Source of the DNA: Kuschelorhynchus macadamiae
Taxonomy: Eukaryota > Arthropoda > Insecta > Coleoptera > Curculionidae
Assembly (NCBI GenBank): GCA_030620095.1
Contig: JAUTXW010002173.1
Coordinates: 346,074 to 410,073, forward strand
DNA: 64,000 bases
Direction: 5' to 3'
This document shows, one piece after another, positions 59,663 to 64,000 of the stretch; position 1 is the first letter of the stretch; the number at the start of each line of letters is the position of its first letter. Under the pieces are notes generated by a model. It was given only the letters and a program-made list of their open reading frames with translations. It searched no databases and had not been told where the DNA came from. The position numbers and the translations under genes are program-made.

Positions 59663-61847
59663 ATAATTTACTTGTAGTAAATAATTACTGTAATTCTTAC
59701 TTTGAAGCTGAAACAGAAGAATAACGGCTGGTAATAGCCAGTTTAAAGTAGCAGTAGACGATAACTTCTTCTACTCTGCAACGACTCGTTTTACTTTATA
59801 ATAATATGTTATAGGAGTACATTTGAACGTAATGAAGTAGTCTCTGCAAAGTACTGATACTTAAAAGTTGTAATTTAGTAAACAGATTAGAAACAGTAAC
59901 TTTAAATAATTACTATTATGTAACGGAAAAGAAATGACGACCTTGGAGTCAATTCCTTAAGTAGTTGTTTGGCATTAGTTATTATATAATTATTTTACAC
60001 GGAAAATTACTATAAAGTATTATTCGCAGTAACAAATACATACATGATACTTAAAAACGTGTAATCCAAAGTGTTTGTTGATATATAGTCGGATTATTAG
60101 TAATAAATACGTAAAAACTCTTAAAGAGTAGTAGTGGAACAGTTGTAGCTACTTTAGTGCTAGCTGGGATGGATGGAACAGATTACGCTTGTAATTAAAT
60201 GTGTGGACATATCAAACTGAAAAGTAGACAGACATTTCAGAATCCTTTTTAGGTTTTTTTCCGGTAGTTAATACAACTGGGGAGGGCTTATGTAATTTTT
60301 TGCTTTGCACACTTTCAAACTCACACAAAAGTATATCAAAAATCATCCAATAACTCATGAAAATCGCCCAAAAAGCAATGCTTTTACTCAAAGGAACACC
60401 ACCTTGTTCGATTTACTAGTTTACTATAGTTTTGTAAATTCGTGCACACCGCATACTGCGATTCACAAGTATGCGGCGGTGTTGTCGGTTTTTAAACAAT
60501 GACATTATATAGAAATAAAAAATAGGTTATTTAAATAATAATTATATAAAGCTAATGAAATATTACAGAGGTAATTATTACACTGTTAGAACCACAAAAA
60601 TTAAAAAAAGTAAAAATTAATTTCAATTTTTACCACCAAGTATACATAGACATTTATGACTGTAGAAGATAATTGACAACACCCTTTTGGATCAACCAAA
60701 TTGACCACACTATAATATACCAAACAAGTAATAATTTTGACAATGTATGACTGAGTTCAAATTAAAACAATTCCGTCGCCCTGTTGTTATGTCTATTTCT
60801 TCCTTCGGATAATATACAAATATATACTTTTATAGATGAATATTATATAAATAAATCTAAATTAAGCAGTGGTTTATACTTCGCCATTTCATAACAAATC
60901 TCGGCTATAAAACCCGATCTTGCACACAAATTTGGGTTTAAACGCGCTTGTAATTTTCTTAATGTCCCGTCGTTCCTTTTAACGTAAACAATCGAGACCT
61001 CCCGTGACGCAAGACTGTCATGTCGTTCCCGCCGTTTCGGGAAAAACAAAAGAGCAACGTTTTTCAGAAAAATTTGTCAAGTGGAACAAGTTAACGCTTC
61101 TTTTGTTTAAACTGTTATTGTACTGATGTGGAAATGCTTGTTGTGTATTACCGAAAAAGAATAATTAATTCCACCAAGTAATTTGTTAATGGACAAATCA
61201 ATTTTTTTTATAAATTAAACAAAAAAACTCATAATATCACACGCGAGTTGAGAAAAATTTTCAACACATGTGTGAAAACTGAAAAAATATTTTCAATATG
61301 ACAGCATTTGAAAGATTGTGAGTCGAAAGAAAGTTCAAAAAGCAAAGCCTACTTTTAACTAATTTAGGGAAAGTAATTGATGAAATAAGTTTTCTCAAGT
61401 ATTTTAACGCGTTATCGCCTAAAATCAAATGCCCATTTTATTCAATTTTGCCATTGCGCTGTGTGACGTGTTTGATTATAAAATATTCTTCGGATAGGCC
61501 TAGTTCAGTTTAGGGCTAAATACATGGTAAAATACTTTAGTGCTGTTATAAAAGTTGAAATCAAAGGAAGAGATCCGACCGAAAGATTCTCAGCGTTCAT
61601 TACGGAGATAATAATAACATTAAGAGCCCCATTTACATTGTTGTCGTTTAATGCATAAAAGAATAAGGTTGAGGGCTGCCTCAGCGCGGTATGCATAAAG
61701 AACAGTAGCGCTTTGCAGAGATCAAGTAGTCGCGATAAAACCCGATTGTTTTTTGACAGCGGCTCTCAAACGGTAATATTGTTTGCAAAAGCCGTAGGAA
61801 TAATAGATCATTTAAATCATTTTAAAAGTAATTTATAATACACTGAC
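59663..61847. other. Unassigned DNA; 60.9-61.8 kb is unique and moderately complex
   Basis: Short open frames (65-68 residues) have no domains. The stretch at 60895-61070 and 61440-61790 is less AT-rich and non-repetitive, which could indicate regulatory DNA, but no motif pattern proves it. Confidence 0.35.
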
Positions 61848-63532
61848 ATGCACAAAAAGTGACGTGCTAAATATTTAGTAACATTTTGAAGGGCTATATC
61901 TTTTGAACGCCTTATCGCGTTTTGTTGAGCCTTGCATCAGTCGAAAGGAAATTTCATAGACATTCTCTTAGGATTATTTTGGCTTTTTATTCGTTGCTCT
62001 GTCTCAACTTTTAAAGAAGATGCAATGTTTAACGTAAAACATTGTATTTTTACCATATTATCCATACAGATTCACAAGTCTCCAAAAAGATTTAGTAGGC
62101 TTGGAAATTAAAACTGTTAGAAGGCCATTTGTGTTTTGTTAGCTTGTCGTCAAATGTCAAACAGAGGTCAGATATTGAGTTCAATAAAATCAAGGTCTCT
62201 TAAATGAAACAATGTTTTTTACAAAAATGTAACGTTTTATTTAAGAGTGAATAAATAAAGATTAATTACAAATCCCAGCTTAGGGCTAAAAATAAATAAC
62301 TAATATTTTGTATTTCCACCTCTAGCTCTAATTACAGACTCTAAGGCCTTGGTATACTTCTTATTAATCTTGCAATTGCTTCTTGTGGAATATTGTTTCA
62401 CTATTCTACAAGCGCCATGCCACGTTCTTCTAAGTAAATAAATGTTATATTGGGTTTATGTCGGGAGTTTCGCAGGTCGTGGTAAACGTTCTATACCATT
62501 AACGTACCTGTAACGTGGGATCGTGCATTGTCATGCATAACCGTTTGATTTAAAGCCTTAGTCTACAAGGTGGGCAATTAAAGAATTTCTTGGTAGCACA
62601 CAAAGTTCCATGATGATCTATAGAAATCTCTCCTCATACCTGAACTACCCCCAAAATTTTCTTTTTCTATAAACATTCTTTGTTCGTATCTTTCCCCAGG
62701 CCGTCTCCAAACTTTCTGTCTTCCATCAGATGATTTCAAACAGGAGCATAACTCTTCAGAAAATAAAACCTTGGACCACTGCTCCTCATTCTCACTGCTC
62801 CTCATTCCACTGTACCTGCTCATTAGAGAAATTCATACGAGGCCTTCGAGGTTCGCGAAGCAATTTTGGACCGGTCGCTGGATCCTTGCTTTCAGCCCTA
62901 CTTCCTCAACCTTTGACGGGCGGTGTAGTCACTTATGACAGTACTTTTTGTAGGCGTCTGTTGGACATCGTCGCGCTCTGAAATCGATTCCTAGTTGCAT
63001 GAAGTACAATGTCATCGATATTTGTGGTGCATTTAGGATGACCCAACCCGATCCTTTTTGTATACTGCCCAGTCTCAAGAAACCTTTGTCTTGCTCTTCT
63101 GGCTGTCGCTTCTGGTATACCCACTTTTTTGGCGGCATAACTAACAATATTGCCTTCATCAACTAAAGAAAGAATTTTGGTTACGTTATCTGGAGTTACT
63201 TGTCTAGGTTTTACGTTAAACATAGTATCTTCTTTGAAAATAGAGATAGAGCACTGCATCAAAACCCAAAATAATTCTAATAGATAGGACTAAATTATAT
63301 ATTAACGATTTACTATTACTGTAGTAACGTTATTCTACAGAGTGTTCTAAACATTTGCAAAAAATCATTGTCTCATATTACACCGTGTATATAAAACACT
63401 GGAATTAGTTGATAAAAACAGAAATGCAAAATTACTGTCTATGAAATTTCCTTTCGACTAATGCAAAACGCAACATAATGCGATAAGGCATTCAAAATAT
63501 AACTAAGTATATAGCTCCTCACTTTTTTGCAT
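61848..63532 (-). mobile_element. Tc1-type transposon with inverted repeats of about 100 bp
   Basis: The ends are long inverted repeats: left from ATGCACAAAAAGTGACGTGC through AACGCCTTATCGCGTTTTG to AGTCGAAAGGAAATTTCATA at about 61962; right is the complement of the matching sequence at 63437-63532. Total length is about 1.69 kb, normal for Tc1 elements. It holds one minus-strand transposase relic. No intact copy-specific target duplication beyond a TA could be verified. Confidence 0.88.
62300..63262 (-). pseudogene. Tc1-like transposase, frame-broken
   Basis: The first 109 codons (63262-62933) are open: a paired-type helix-turn-helix (SLVDEGNIVSYAAKKVGIPE, ARRARQRFLETGQYTKRIGL, GHPKCTTNIDD). 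Next comes the catalytic core with EEQWSKVLFSEEL and SSDGRQKVWRRPGERYEQ (62.79-62.69 kb), then HDPT/NARS-like DNARSHVTG-type sequence near 62.53 kb. ETPDINPI then a stop, HLFT, sits at 62.46 kb, and the C-terminal ALESVIRARGGNTKY stop at about 62.30 kb. The third acidic catalytic residue, expected right after NPI, is a TAA stop; the first catalytic Asp also reads Glu (FSEE for FSDE). Frameshifts separate the parts. Inactive. Confidence 0.85.
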
Positions 63533-64000
63533 AATATCTTACAGCATTTTTGTTAACTAATTTCTTACAGAAAAATAATGATTCTTTTCAACCAACACCA
63601 AAACTTATTATCTTGATGCCATTTAAATAACGCATGTTAGCATAATAGAAAAATGATTGAAATCAAATGTTAATGCTCGTTAAAAAAGTAGAATAAATTT
63701 TGATAAAAAACACCATTCTCTTTTTTGAAATCAGAACATTGATTCATATATGCAGATGAAACTTTTATAATTTCGCCTCATGGAAGAAAATAATTCCATG
63801 TATTTCTATTTCTGAAACAAACTATTTAAATAATAGAGCCCAACAATAGTAGGTACAATCAGGGTACAAGTTGTGTGCGAGTTTGATTTCCTAAAAATAA
63901 GCACAATATTCTAATAAGTCGTTAAAATATGTTACCCTAATCTTCTGTTTAATTTTATTGTAAAAAGCCAATGAAAATTCACCAAATTCTTTTATATCCT
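63533..64000. other. Unassigned AT-rich DNA to the window end
   Basis: No feature seen. Confidence 0.4.

Overview
This is an AT-rich, repeat-laden stretch of animal nuclear DNA, almost certainly from an insect. A Runt-domain transcription factor gene of the insect runt type occupies about 6 kb in the middle. It has spliced genes with GT-AG introns, arthropod TCAGT initiators, long (TA)n arrays, and the worn remains of many DNA transposons and retroelements. A beetle is a reasonable guess, but the window alone cannot settle the order.

Layout, left to right. At 1-5.4 kb two paralogous genes lie head to tail on the minus strand. Each starts with a tiny signal-peptide exon and shares about 290 bp of promoter. 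The right one is complete (214 aa, a secreted 15-aa-repeat protein); the left one loses its second exon off the window edge. At 5.4-29.3 kb lie (TA)n arrays (one of about 770 bp), an internally repetitive interspersed repeat family, a dead LINE RT (13.3-14.4 kb), a TATCGATA-rich block (14.5-15.1 kb), a Transib-like transposase relic (19.9-20.9 kb), a tyrosine-recombinase relic (21.0-21.8 kb) and TTAA-flanked MITEs. At 29.4-35.5 kb is runt on the minus strand: three coding exons, 379 aa, Runt domain plus terminal VWRPY, with a good Inr+DPE core promoter. At 33.7-38.4 kb a duplicated composite repeat flanks its first exon. A GC-rich block at 41.8-42.1 kb may be regulatory.

The most unusual content is at 44.4-47.8 kb. 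A tandem array of a 278-bp unit carries a well-formed type I hammerhead self-cleaving ribozyme in two units and a near-copy in a third. A long foldback abuts it on the left, and a Penelope-like element reverse transcriptase relic (46.3-47.3 kb) lies to the right, next to a second, 440-bp near-loopless hairpin. Older inverted copies of the same unit, with mutated ribozyme cores, lie at 52.7-53.3 kb. This matches the architecture of animal retrozymes (small non-autonomous ribozyme repeats thought to depend on Penelope-type enzymes).

The right end (50.4-63.6 kb) holds another dead LINE RT, two different hAT-like transposase relics, a Tc1-type element with about 100-bp inverted repeats and a broken transposase, and some unique higher-complexity DNA that could be regulatory. 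Apart from runt and the repeat-protein pair, no intact host gene was found. All exon boundaries, promoters and folds are read by eye from the sequence.
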